Notes under the pieces: model-generated | Databases searched by the model: none | What the model was told of the DNA's origin: nothing | What the model saw: only the letters and a program-made list of their open reading frames with translations | Assembly: GCF_964283195.1 (NCBI RefSeq) | Contig: NZ_CAXYLH010000004.1 | Strand: one strand, 5' to 3' | Source: Paratractidigestivibacter sp003150175 | Lineage (GTDB): Bacteria; Actinomycetota; Coriobacteriia; Coriobacteriales; Atopobiaceae | DNA length: 64,000 nt | Part shown: in pieces, positions 1 through 7,575 of the stretch | How the letters are laid out: each line of letters starts with the position of its first letter | Numbering within the stretch: position 1 is the first letter of the stretch | Position numbers and translations under genes: made by a program

Positions 1-257
1 GCGCGCTGCAGGTACGGCGCGAGCGAGGCGGAGTAGAGCGCGAAGCGCAGGCTGATGGCGCAGACGCTCGCCACGATGGTCAGTGTCGGCAGCCCGGCGA
101 GCCACAGGTTGGCGATCATGAACTGCGCCCCGCCCGACATGATGGTCATGCTCATGAGGAGCGCCCATAGAGGGCCGATGCCGACCTTGACGCTGAGCAC
201 GCCGCACGCCAGGCCGATGGGAACGTACGAGAGCACGATCGGCCAAGCCGCGGCCAT
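1..257 (-). CDS. AzlC-family branched-chain amino acid permease, N-terminal part (runs off the window)
   Basis: The minus-strand translation begins MAAAWPIVLSYVPIGLACGV and continues through a hydrophobic region with MSGGAQFMIANL and RFALYSASLAPYL. This is the pattern of the N-terminal half of AzlC proteins, the large subunit of AzlCD-type branched-chain amino acid exporters in the inner membrane. Only about 85 residues are present; the rest lies beyond base 1. The ATG at 257 follows an A-rich stretch with a weak ribosome site, and an in-frame TTG at 269 is an alternative start. No AzlD partner is visible. The family assignment rests on the first two membrane segments only. Confidence 0.7.
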   Translation of the reverse strand, partial: MAAAWPIVLSYVPIGLACGVLSVKVGIGPLWALLMSMTIMSGGAQFMIANLWLAGLPTLTIVASVCAISLRFALYSASLAPYLQR

Positions 258-295
258 GACTTTTTTCAAAACAAACCCCAACCAACTGCGAGAAC

Positions 296-326
296 AAAAA
301 AGGCGGGCGCCTTACCGCGCCCCGCC
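296..326 (-). terminator. Rho-independent terminator of the DUF362 gene
   Basis: On the minus strand a GC-rich stem (arms 317-326 and 302-310, one bulged G) is followed by six T residues. It sits about 40 nt after the DUF362 stop codon and before the AzlC-type gene, so the two are probably separate transcription units. Confidence 0.8.
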
Positions 327-362
327 CCCACACGGTAACCGAACGAAATCGTCCGCGGCCCG

Positions 363-1547
363 TTATTTAACGCGGACGATTTCGTACCTGCTCGTGCCGA
401 GCCCGATCTTCTCGGCGTGCTCGATGCAGCTCTGCCAGTCCGTGTCCGGATGCGTGATGTAGAGCTTGTCGCCCGCGTGCTCTTCGTCGAGCTCGCCGGC
501 GGCCTCGAGCTTGTCGCGCATGCGCGTGAACTCGGTGTCGGGCAGGGGAGCGGCGGCCTGGACGGCGTCGATGCACGCCTGGTCGAGCGCGACCGGGTCG
601 AAGCTCGCAAAGAAGCCGATGTCGCCGACGATGGGCTTGTCGTTCTCGTCGTGGCAGTCGCAGTTGGGGCTCACGTCGATGGCCAGGCTGATGTGGAAAG
701 AGGGGCGCCCGTCGACGACGGCCTTCGTGTACTCGGCGATCTTGTAGTTGAGGACCTCGGGCGCCGCGTCGTAGCCGGGATGGATGGCGTCCTGGTTGCA
801 CACGGCGATGCAGCGGCCGCAGCCCACGCAGCGTTCGTGATCGATGCTGGCCACGTGGACCTCGCGCTTCTTGCCGCTCGGGAGCGTCGCCTCGCGGGTC
901 TCTCCGAAGCTGAACGCATCGTGCGCGCAGATCTTGGAGCACTGGCGGCAGCCGATGCACTTGCTCGTGTCGACGCTCGGCTTGCCCGCGGAGTGCTGGT
1001 CCATCTTTCCGGCGCGGGAGCCGCCGCCCATGCCGAGGTTCTTCATGGCGCCGCCGAAGCCCGCGCCCTCGTGGCCCTTGAAGTGCGTGAGGCTGATCAC
1101 GACGTCGGCGTCCATGATGGCGCGGCCGATTTTCGCGTTCTTCACGTACTCGCCGCCCGCGACCGGGACCTCGACCTCGTCGAGGCCCTTGATGCCGTCG
1201 GCGATGATGGTGTGGCAGCCGGTCTGGAACGGGTTGAAGCCGTTGGCGTAGGCGCTGTCCAGGTGGTCGAGGCCGTTCTTGCGCCCGCCCACGTAGAGCG
1301 TGTTGCAGTCGGTGATGAAGGGCTTGCCGCCGAGCTCGCGCACCACGTCGGCGACAGCGCGCGCGTAGTTGGGGCGCAGGTAGCTGAGGTTGCCCGGCTC
1401 GCCCAGGTTCATCTTTATGGCGACGTACTTGTTCGCGAAGTCGATCTGGCCGATGCCCGCCTTCTTGATGAGGCGCTTGAGCTTGTTGGGCAGGCCGTCG
1501 CCCAGGTGCGTGTGCAGGTCGCAGAAATACACCTTCGATGGTTCCAT
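363..1547 (-). CDS. DUF362 domain protein with two 4Fe-4S clusters
   Basis: 394 residues. The first about 190 match the DUF362 pattern, with NLGEPGNLSYLRP, DCNTLYVGGRKN and a GHEGAGFGGAMKNLGMG stretch. Two 4Fe-4S binding motifs of the CxxCxxCxxxC type follow: CIGCRQCSKIC near residue 194 and CVGCGRCIAVC near 238. The C-terminal part (FASFDPVALDQACIDAV) completes the family. Such proteins are presumed cytoplasmic iron-sulfur redox proteins of unknown substrate in anaerobes. The ATG at 1547 is chosen because GGAGAGGAAACC lies directly in front. The gene is single, with its own terminator, and divergent from the APC permease. Confidence 0.88.
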   Translation of the reverse strand: MEPSKVYFCDLHTHLGDGLPNKLKRLIKKAGIGQIDFANKYVAIKMNLGEPGNLSYLRPNYARAVADVVRELGGKPFITDCNTLYVGGRKNGLDHLDSAYANGFNPFQTGCHTIIADGIKGLDEVEVPVAGGEYVKNAKIGRAIMDADVVISLTHFKGHEGAGFGGAMKNLGMGGGSRAGKMDQHSAGKPSVDTSKCIGCRQCSKICAHDAFSFGETREATLPSGKKREVHVASIDHERCVGCGRCIAVCNQDAIHPGYDAAPEVLNYKIAEYTKAVVDGRPSFHISLAIDVSPNCDCHDENDKPIVGDIGFFASFDPVALDQACIDAVQAAAPLPDTEFTRMRDKLEAAGELDEEHAGDKLYITHPDTDWQSCIEHAEKIGLGTSRYEIVRVK

Positions 1548-1838
1548 GGTTTCCTCTCCGTTGTGCGGCCGGCGCCCGCGGCGACCCTGTGCCGCCCGCC
1601 CGCGATTCCCCTGGCGCCGATCGCAGAAATTCACATGAGCTCATTTTCGCACTTTGCGGCGCGGCGCCAAAATGCCGGCTGCGCATGGACCCTATTCGGT
1701 CTTTCGATGTTTGCGCAGGCGTACTCCTCCGTCCCGCGCCCCGTTGTCCTCCGCTCGCCGCCCGAATGGCCGCGCCCGCCGTGACGCCCGCCGCTGCGCG
1801 GAGCAGAATCGTCCGTGAGCAAGCGAGAGGAGAACGAC
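1548..1838. other. Divergent intergenic region between DUF362 gene and APC permease
   Basis: A 291-base spacer between two divergently transcribed genes must hold both promoters. I see ribosome sites on both edges but no convincing -35/-10 pair, hairpin or repeat. Open frames in it are continuations of neighbouring frames without starts. Confidence 0.5.
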
Positions 1839-3311
1839 ATGGCAGAGCCCACCGCCCCCGCCGCCCCCGCCGGCGGCATGAAGAAGGAGCTCACGCTCTT
1901 CAACTTCTTTACCATCGGCTTCGGCGCGATCATCGGCACCGGATGGGTGCTCCTGGTCGGCGACTGGATGGTCCTCGGTGGCGGCCCCGTCCCCGCCATG
2001 ATCGCCTTCGCCATTGGCGCGCTGTTCCTCGTGCCCATCGGCATGTGCTTCGGCGAGCTCACCGCCGCCATCCCCATCTCCGGCGGTATCATCGAGTACG
2101 TCGACCGCACCTTCGGGCGCAAGATGGGCTTCTTTACCGGTTGGATGCTGCTGCTCGGCAACGCGCCGCTGTGCCCGTGGGAGGCCATCGCCATATCCAC
2201 GCTGCTCACCGACCGCTTCGCCGAGTTCCCGGCGCTCGCGTGGCTGCGCAGCGTCAAGCTCTACACGATCCTCGGCGCAGACGTTTACCTGTGGCCGACC
2301 GTCATCGCGCTGGCGTTCGCCGCCCTCGTGATCTTCCTCAACCTGCGCGGCGCGGGCGCGGCGGCCAAGCTTTCGAGCTTCCTCACCAAGGCGCTTCTCG
2401 CCGGCATGGTGCTCGCCATGGTCATCAGCTTCATGACCGGCTCGCCCGACAACGCGATGCCCGTGTTCAGCCAGGTCGCCGACGCCGCGGGCGGCAGCGC
2501 GACCGAGGCCACGAGCCTGCTGGGCGGCATCGTCGCCGTGCTCGTGATGACGCCGTTCTTCTACGCGGGATTCGACACCATCCCGCAGCAGGCGGAGGAG
2601 GCCTCCGAGAACATCGACTGGAAGAAGTTCGGCCTCATCCCCGCCATCGCGCTTCTGGCCTCCGGCGTGTTCTACCTCGTGTGCATCTACAGTTTCGGCA
2701 CCATCGTGGATTGGCACGAGTTCGTGCGCAGCTCCGTGCCGGCGCTCGCCGTGCTCGAGCGGATCAATATCTTCTTTTATGTCGCCATGCTCGTCATCGC
2801 GACGCTCGGCCCCCTCGGCCCCATGAACTCGTTCTTCGGCGCGTCGAGCCGCCTCATGCTTGCCATGGGCCGCAAGGGGATGCTGCCCGAGGGCTTCGCG
2901 CAGATCGATCCCGCCTCCGGCGTGCCAAAGAAGGCGGTCGTCGTGATGAGCGTCCTTACCCTCGTGGGGCCGTTTCTCGGCCGCAACATGCTCGTGCCGC
3001 TGACCAACGTGGCCTCGCTCGGCTTCATCTTCGCCTGCACGATGGCCGGCTTCGCGTGCTGGAGGCTGCGCCGCACCGAGCCCGACCTGCCGCGCCCCTA
3101 CGAGGTCGCCGGCGGCAAGGCGGGCATCGGCTGTGCCATCGCGGCCGGCCTTGCCATCATCGCGCTCATGGTCGTGCCCTTCTCGCCGGCGGCGCTCTCG
3201 GGCGTCGAGTGGGCCATCACGCTGGCGTGGGTCGCCGTTGGCTTCGCGATCCTGGCGTTCTTTGGAAACAAGCACGGCGGGAAAAAGACCTCGCCTGCTC
3301 AGGTGCGTTGA
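1839..3311 (+). CDS. APC-family amino acid permease
   Basis: 490 residues, about 12 hydrophobic segments. The start of the membrane domain (LFNFFTIGFGAIIGTGWVLL) has the conserved G-rich first helix of the amino acid-polyamine-organocation superfamily, and NSFFGASSRLMLAMGRKGMLP is the typical helix 8 to loop motif. It is expected to be an inner-membrane amino acid importer; the substrate cannot be told from sequence. The ATG at 1839 has GAGAGGAGAACGAC in front; an upstream GTG at 1815 lacks a ribosome site. The amidohydrolase begins 36 bases after the stop, so the two probably form an operon for uptake and breakdown of an amino acid derivative or dipeptide. Confidence 0.9.
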   Translation: MAEPTAPAAPAGGMKKELTLFNFFTIGFGAIIGTGWVLLVGDWMVLGGGPVPAMIAFAIGALFLVPIGMCFGELTAAIPISGGIIEYVDRTFGRKMGFFTGWMLLLGNAPLCPWEAIAISTLLTDRFAEFPALAWLRSVKLYTILGADVYLWPTVIALAFAALVIFLNLRGAGAAAKLSSFLTKALLAGMVLAMVISFMTGSPDNAMPVFSQVADAAGGSATEATSLLGGIVAVLVMTPFFYAGFDTIPQQAEEASENIDWKKFGLIPAIALLASGVFYLVCIYSFGTIVDWHEFVRSSVPALAVLERINIFFYVAMLVIATLGPLGPMNSFFGASSRLMLAMGRKGMLPEGFAQIDPASGVPKKAVVVMSVLTLVGPFLGRNMLVPLTNVASLGFIFACTMAGFACWRLRRTEPDLPRPYEVAGGKAGIGCAIAAGLAIIALMVVPFSPAALSGVEWAITLAWVAVGFAILAFFGNKHGGKKTSPAQVR

Positions 3312-3347
3312 CGGTCCCCGTCAACCGAGGAAATCGGAGGAACAGCT

Positions 3348-4601
3348 ATGGGAAAGTTCGCTTTCGCAGGTGGTCGCCTGGTGGACGGCACCGGTGCCGC
3401 GCCGGTGGACGACTCGCTCGTCCTCGTCGACGGCCAGAAGATCGCCTACGCCGGCCCGCGCGCCGGCGCCGAGGTGCCCGACGGCTATGAGGTCGAGGAC
3501 TGCTCGGGCAAGACCGTGATGCCCGGCCTCATCGACACGCACCTGCACTTCTCGGGCAACCTGACCGACGACGACAACGACTGGGTCATCGAGACCCCCG
3601 CCCAGAAGCAGGCCTGCGCCGTCAAGCAGAGCTACGACGCGCTGACCCACGGCCTCACGACCGTCTGCGAGATCGGCCGCAACGGCATCGCCATCCGCGA
3701 CCTCGTGAACATGGGCGTCATGAAGGGGCCGCGCATCTTTGCCACGGGCCTCGGGTTCTGCCGCACCGCCGGCCACGGCGACTCCCACAAGCTCCCGCTG
3801 CAGGTGAGCAAGGACTCCCACCCCTGGGGCGACCAGGTCGACGGCCCGTGGGAGCTGCGCCACGCCGTCCGCGTGCGCCTGCGCGAGAACCCCGACGCCA
3901 TCAAGATCTGGGCCACGGGCGGCGGCATCTGGCGCTGGGACTCCGGCCGGCGCCAGCTCATGAGCACCGAGGAGATCAAGGCCGTCGCCGACGAGTGCAA
4001 GCTCACGGGCATCCCGCTGTGGAGCCATTCCTACAACTCCGTGAGCGCCGCCTACGACTCCGTGCGCTTCGGCGCCGAGCAGCTCATCCACGGCTTCGAG
4101 CTCGATGACAAGACCATGGAGCTCATGGCCGAGCAGGGGACCTTCTTTACCCCGACGATCGGCTTTTTGCCCACCTGGTACGCCACCTACCCGCCCGAGG
4201 AGTCCGAGGCCAACGCCAAGTTCCCCGGCGACACCGTGGTCGAGCGCGAGCTGCAGCGCACCTACGCGAACCTGCGCCGCGCCAACGAGATGGGCGTCAC
4301 GCTGACCATCGGCTCCGACTCCTTCAGCTTCGTGACGCCGTACGGCTACGTGACGATCGACGAGATGTACGACTTCGTCGACAAGGCCGGCATCCCCGTG
4401 CTCGAGACGATCAAGGCCGCCACGCTCAACGGCGCGCGGATGGTCCATCACGAGGACGACTTCGGCTCGCTCGAGGCCGGCAAGCTCGCCGACCTGCTCG
4501 TCGTTCGCGGCGACGTCGCGTCGAACATCCACGACCTCACACCGGACAACATGGACGTCATCATGAAGGAGGGCGAGAAGGTCATCCGCGGAGCGCTGTA
4601 G
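3348..4601 (+). CDS. Metal-dependent amidohydrolase (imidazolonepropionase/prolidase-like)
   Basis: 417 residues with the full set of amidohydrolase-superfamily metal ligands: DTHLHF near residue 63, KIWATGGG (candidate carbamylated Lys) near 185, WSHS near 225, LIHGFE near 246 and the catalytic Asp in GSDSFSF near 322. The C-terminal EAGKLADLLVVRGD strand closes the beta-sandwich domain. The family includes cytoplasmic Xaa-Pro dipeptidases and imidazolonepropionase-like enzymes; which one applies here is not resolved. The ATG follows AAATCGGAGGAACAGCT. Together with the upstream APC permease it suggests import and hydrolysis of a peptide or cyclic amide. The LysR gene downstream may regulate the pair. 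Confidence 0.88.
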   Translation: MGKFAFAGGRLVDGTGAAPVDDSLVLVDGQKIAYAGPRAGAEVPDGYEVEDCSGKTVMPGLIDTHLHFSGNLTDDDNDWVIETPAQKQACAVKQSYDALTHGLTTVCEIGRNGIAIRDLVNMGVMKGPRIFATGLGFCRTAGHGDSHKLPLQVSKDSHPWGDQVDGPWELRHAVRVRLRENPDAIKIWATGGGIWRWDSGRRQLMSTEEIKAVADECKLTGIPLWSHSYNSVSAAYDSVRFGAEQLIHGFELDDKTMELMAEQGTFFTPTIGFLPTWYATYPPEESEANAKFPGDTVVERELQRTYANLRRANEMGVTLTIGSDSFSFVTPYGYVTIDEMYDFVDKAGIPVLETIKAATLNGARMVHHEDDFGSLEAGKLADLLVVRGDVASNIHDLTPDNMDVIMKEGEKVIRGAL

Positions 4602-4618
4602 GCTTCCGGGCACCGGGC

Positions 4619-4667
4619 AAGAAAAAACACTACGATGTGGAGGCCCCGCGTCGTGGTGTTTTTTCTT
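4619..4667. terminator. Bidirectional-looking terminator after the amidohydrolase
   Basis: Arms 4619-4635 and 4651-4667 are inverted repeats (AAGAAAAAACACTACGA against its complement with one G-U pair). The T-run on the plus strand and the A-run on the other side let it act in both directions. It separates the permease-amidohydrolase operon from the LysR gene. Confidence 0.75.
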
Positions 4668-4698
4668 GTGGAGACCGGGGCGGGGAGGGAGCGTCTCG

Positions 4699-5544
4699 GT
4701 GGACCCGAACATCAGGAAGATCCAGGCATTCTGCGCTGCGGCGCGGCTGGGGAGCATCTCGGCCGCGGCGCGCGAGCTCGGCTCCGCGCAGTCCACGGTG
4801 AGCCGCGCCATCGCCAGCCTCGAGGGCGACTGGGGCGTCCGGCTCTTTGAGCGCAAGGGCCCCGAGCTGCGGATCACCTCGGACGGTCGGGGCCTGCTGG
4901 AGGACGCGCGCGGGCTGTGCGCGGCGTTCTCCAAGCTCGAGCGGCGCGTGGACGGCATGCGCGGGCTCGAGAGCGGGTCGCTCGGCATCGCGGCGCCCAC
5001 GAGCATCGTCGCCATGCGCCTGCCGGGGCCGCTCGGCCGCTTTGCCGCCGACCACCCCGGCATCGAGGTCAATATCCTCGAGTGCACGTACGGCGAGGCT
5101 GCCCGGCAGCTGGTCGACGGCATGGTTGACCTGGCCTTCATTCCTTCTGAGCCCAAGGGTGGGGATTTCGCCTCGACGGTGTACGACAAGGACGAGATCG
5201 TGGTCGTGGCACCGCGCGGGCACTTCTCGGCGAGAGAGGGCGCGGTCGCGCTGGACGACCTTTTGGATGAGCGCTTCATCGCCGACACCGAGACCGCCCC
5301 GCTGCTCCAGCGCGAGCTCACCAACCTGAGGATCCATTGCGAGACCTCCGACATCACGGCGATCCTCGCCATGGTGGAGGCGGGCCTCGGCGTGAGCCTG
5401 TTGCCGAGCCTCGCCCTCGAGCGCACCGGCTTCGACCTCGACGTCCGTCACCTCGAGCAGCCGGCGTACCGCACGCTCAGCCTCGTGCGCCGCCGCACGG
5501 CGGATCTCTCGCTGGCGGCGCGGGCGTTCCTCGAGTACCTTTAG
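4699..5544 (+). CDS. LysR-family transcriptional regulator
   Basis: 281 residues. The N-terminal winged helix-turn-helix (KIQAFCAAARLGSISAAARE, then STVSRAIASLEGDWGVRLFER) is the LysR signature, followed by a periplasmic-binding-like effector domain (GSLGIAAPTSIVAMRLPGPLGRF and onward). GTG at 4699 is preferred because GGGGAGGGAGC lies in front; an upstream ATG at 4666 overlaps the terminator. It is a cytoplasmic dimeric or tetrameric DNA-binding protein. Its position just after the permease-amidohydrolase operon, in the same direction, suggests these as targets, which is inference. Confidence 0.92.
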   Translation: MDPNIRKIQAFCAAARLGSISAAARELGSAQSTVSRAIASLEGDWGVRLFERKGPELRITSDGRGLLEDARGLCAAFSKLERRVDGMRGLESGSLGIAAPTSIVAMRLPGPLGRFAADHPGIEVNILECTYGEAARQLVDGMVDLAFIPSEPKGGDFASTVYDKDEIVVVAPRGHFSAREGAVALDDLLDERFIADTETAPLLQRELTNLRIHCETSDITAILAMVEAGLGVSLLPSLALERTGFDLDVRHLEQPAYRTLSLVRRRTADLSLAARAFLEYL

Positions 5545-5625
5545 CCGCGCGTTTTCCGGTTCAGGAGGCCGTGCGCGGCTTGTGCGGCCCACGCGTCCCG
5601 CGCGGCCCCAAGCGTCGCCCGCCCG

Positions 5626-6444
5626 CTACTGCGCGATAAAGACGTTGTTGCCGGGCTTCTCCGGCTCGCCCGGCCACTCGGGCACGACCTCGCAGCGCGC
5701 GAACTCGCGGCCGAAGGCCTCCTCGACCTCGCGCAGCGGCGCGGCCTTCCGCCCTTCCGTCGGGCAGCGGACGTCGGCCAGGTAGAGACCGCCGTCGGTG
5801 AGCTTCTGGCGCACGACGCGCGCGCCCTCGCCGGTCTCCATCGGGCCGAGCGGCCGCTTGCCGCCGAACACCTCGTTCACGATGACGTCGTAGGGGTGCT
5901 CGGCCGCCTTGAGGTGCGCCCATGCGTCCCCGATGACCAGCGAGAAGCGCCCGTCCTTCTCGGCGCCGGTGCGCTCGAGGCACTCGTCGAGCCAGAACTG
6001 CTCGCGGGCGATCTTCTCCATCGCGGGGTCGATCTCGATGACCTCGACCTCGACCTCGGGCACGTAGGCGGCCAGGTACTTGGGCAGCGAGCAGCCGCCC
6101 CCGCCCATCACGAGCACGCGCAGGCGCTGCCCTGCCGCCGCCTTCGCCCCGCGCTCGGTCGCCAACGCCTCGATGCGCCGCGCCATCTCGCGGTGGTACT
6201 CGCAGGCGAGCTCGCAGCGCAGCTCGGCCGGCACGTAGCTCACGGACTGGAAGGTCCCGTTGACGTTGATCAACCGCATCGGCGTGCCGTCGGCGTTCTC
6301 GGAGTCGAAGATCAGCGTGAGCCCGAACATCGTGCGGCACATTTCCACGCCGCGCCGGCGCAGGAGCCACGGCATCGCCGCCACGAACGCGGTGAGCACT
6401 GCGGTCACGCCGATGGCCCAGGCGAGCAGGGTCTTCATTTCCAC
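5626..6444 (-). CDS. Spermidine synthase-like methyltransferase-fold protein
   Basis: 272 residues. One N-terminal membrane segment (LLAWAIGVTAVLTAFVAAMPW) precedes a Rossmann domain with the nucleotide-binding loop VLVMGGGGCSLPKYLA, the acidic EIDPAMEKIARE after strand 2, and GDAWAHLKAAEHPYDVIVNEV, the layout of spermidine-synthase-like proteins without a clear polyamine gatekeeper. It is predicted to be a membrane-anchored SAM-dependent or decarboxy-SAM-type enzyme of unknown substrate. GTG at 6444 has GGAGG six bases in front; ATG at 6438 is the alternative. It stands alone, convergent to the LysR gene. Confidence 0.75.
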   Translation of the reverse strand: MEMKTLLAWAIGVTAVLTAFVAAMPWLLRRRGVEMCRTMFGLTLIFDSENADGTPMRLINVNGTFQSVSYVPAELRCELACEYHREMARRIEALATERGAKAAAGQRLRVLVMGGGGCSLPKYLAAYVPEVEVEVIEIDPAMEKIAREQFWLDECLERTGAEKDGRFSLVIGDAWAHLKAAEHPYDVIVNEVFGGKRPLGPMETGEGARVVRQKLTDGGLYLADVRCPTEGRKAAPLREVEEAFGREFARCEVVPEWPGEPEKPGNNVFIAQ

Positions 6445-6546
6445 AACAAACCTCCGGAAGCCTCGCGCCCGCTGGGGGGCGCCGTGCGGTATCATTTGAG
6501 ATTGCGTTTTTGTGCATTCGGGCCATGCCCGCGCAGGAACGTTCGC

Positions 6547-6552
6547 TATACT
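6547..6552 (+). promoter_or_regulatory. Candidate -10 element (TATACT) for the TatA-like gene
   Basis: TATACT lies 60 bases before the ATG at 6612 in a locally AT-richer stretch. No good -35 hexamer is visible at the usual distance, so this is a candidate only. Confidence 0.4.
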
Positions 6553-6611
6553 AGCCCATACGACTGCGTACCCCGCGCGGCGCACATCGATTCTAAACGG
6601 AGGAACTTCTT

Positions 6612-6947
6612 ATGATTCTTGGCATGGGCGTCCCTGAGCTCCTAGTCATCCTTGTTGTCGTCCTGGTCATCTTTGGGCCCAAGAACCTCCCGAAGATCGG
6701 CTCCGCCCTGGGCAAGACCGTGAAGAACGTCCGCGAGGGCATGGAGGGCGACGACAAGTCCGACGAGAAGTCCGAGGCCAAGGCCGACGACGCCACTGAC
6801 GACGACGCCACTGAGCTCGTCGTCGACGAGGACGACGCCGATGCCGACGACGACTCTAACGACGACTCTAAGTTCTGCGGCCACTGCGGCGCGAAGAACC
6901 CCGCCGGCAACGCCTTCTGCTGCAAGTGCGGCGAGAAGCTCGACTAG
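6612..6947 (+). CDS. tatA: TatA-like protein with C-terminal zinc ribbon
   Basis: 111 residues. The first about 50 match TatA/E: a short membrane helix (MGVPELLVILVVVLVIFGP), the conserved FGPKNLPKIGSALGKTVKNVREG amphipathic helix after an FGP hinge. This is followed by an extremely acidic tail (Asp/Glu/Ala, residues about 55-87) and then a two-knuckle zinc ribbon, CGHCGAKN near 89 and CCKCGEKL near 105. TatA forms the pore part of the twin-arginine protein export machine. A zinc ribbon at its C-terminus is unusual. The start is fixed by GGAGGAACTTCTT. No tatB or tatC is in this window. It is followed by greA in the same direction. Confidence 0.85.
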   Translation: MILGMGVPELLVILVVVLVIFGPKNLPKIGSALGKTVKNVREGMEGDDKSDEKSEAKADDATDDDATELVVDEDDADADDDSNDDSKFCGHCGAKNPAGNAFCCKCGEKLD

Positions 6948-6998
6948 CCGACCGCTTCGACCCACGTACCGCACTCAGACCCACTGGAGTAGAACACC

Positions 6999-7478
6999 AT
7001 GGCAGACACCAAGAACATCGTCCTGACCCCCGAAGGCCGCCAGAAGCTCGTCGAGGAGCTCGAGTACCGCGAGGGCGCCAAGCACGACGAGATCGTCGAG
7101 CGAATCAAGGAAGCCCGCGGCTTCGGCGACCTCTCCGAGAACTCCGAGTACGACGCCGCCAAGGAGGAGCAGTCGCACAACGAGTCCCGCATCAACGAGA
7201 TCCGCCAGATCCTCGCCACCGCGACCATCGCCGCGGCCGGCTCTTCCCGCAACCTGTCCGTCTCCATCGGCACCACGGTCGAGCTCGAGGACGAGCGCGG
7301 CAAGAAGACCACCTTCACCATCGTGGGCACCACCGAGACCAACTCCCTCGACCACAAGATCTCGAACGAGTCCCCCGTCGGCGCCGCCCTCATCGGCCAC
7401 AAACAGGGCGACCAGGTCGAGGTCGTCGCCCCCTCCGGCAAGTCCCGCGCGTACACCATCACGGGGATCACCCGCTAA
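6999..7478 (+). CDS. greA: Transcription elongation factor GreA
   Basis: 159 residues, the normal family length. The N-terminal coiled-coil holds RIKEARGFGDLSENSEYDAA, including the acidic loop residues that reach the RNA polymerase active site, and the C-terminal FKBP-like domain ends NESPVGAALIGHKQGDQVEV. It rescues backtracked RNA polymerase by stimulating transcript cleavage. GGAG lies before the ATG. The gene sits between the tatA-like gene and lysS and ends in a strong terminator. Confidence 0.97.
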   Translation: MADTKNIVLTPEGRQKLVEELEYREGAKHDEIVERIKEARGFGDLSENSEYDAAKEEQSHNESRINEIRQILATATIAAAGSSRNLSVSIGTTVELEDERGKKTTFTIVGTTETNSLDHKISNESPVGAALIGHKQGDQVEVVAPSGKSRAYTITGITR

Positions 7479-7505
7479 GCGTACCTGCGAAAGCTACGAG
7501 AGCGC

Positions 7506-7546
7506 ACGCCCCGCGACTGCATCTGCGCAGCTGCGGGGCGTCTTTA
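7506..7546 (+). terminator. Rho-independent terminator after greA
   Basis: Stem ACGCCCCGC (7506-7514) pairs with GCGGGGCGT (7533-7541), followed by CTTTAT. It overlaps the upstream candidate start of lysS at 7546, which supports the later start at 7576. Confidence 0.75.
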
Positions 7547-7575
7547 TGAAGAAGCCCGAAAGGAAGCCCAAACCC

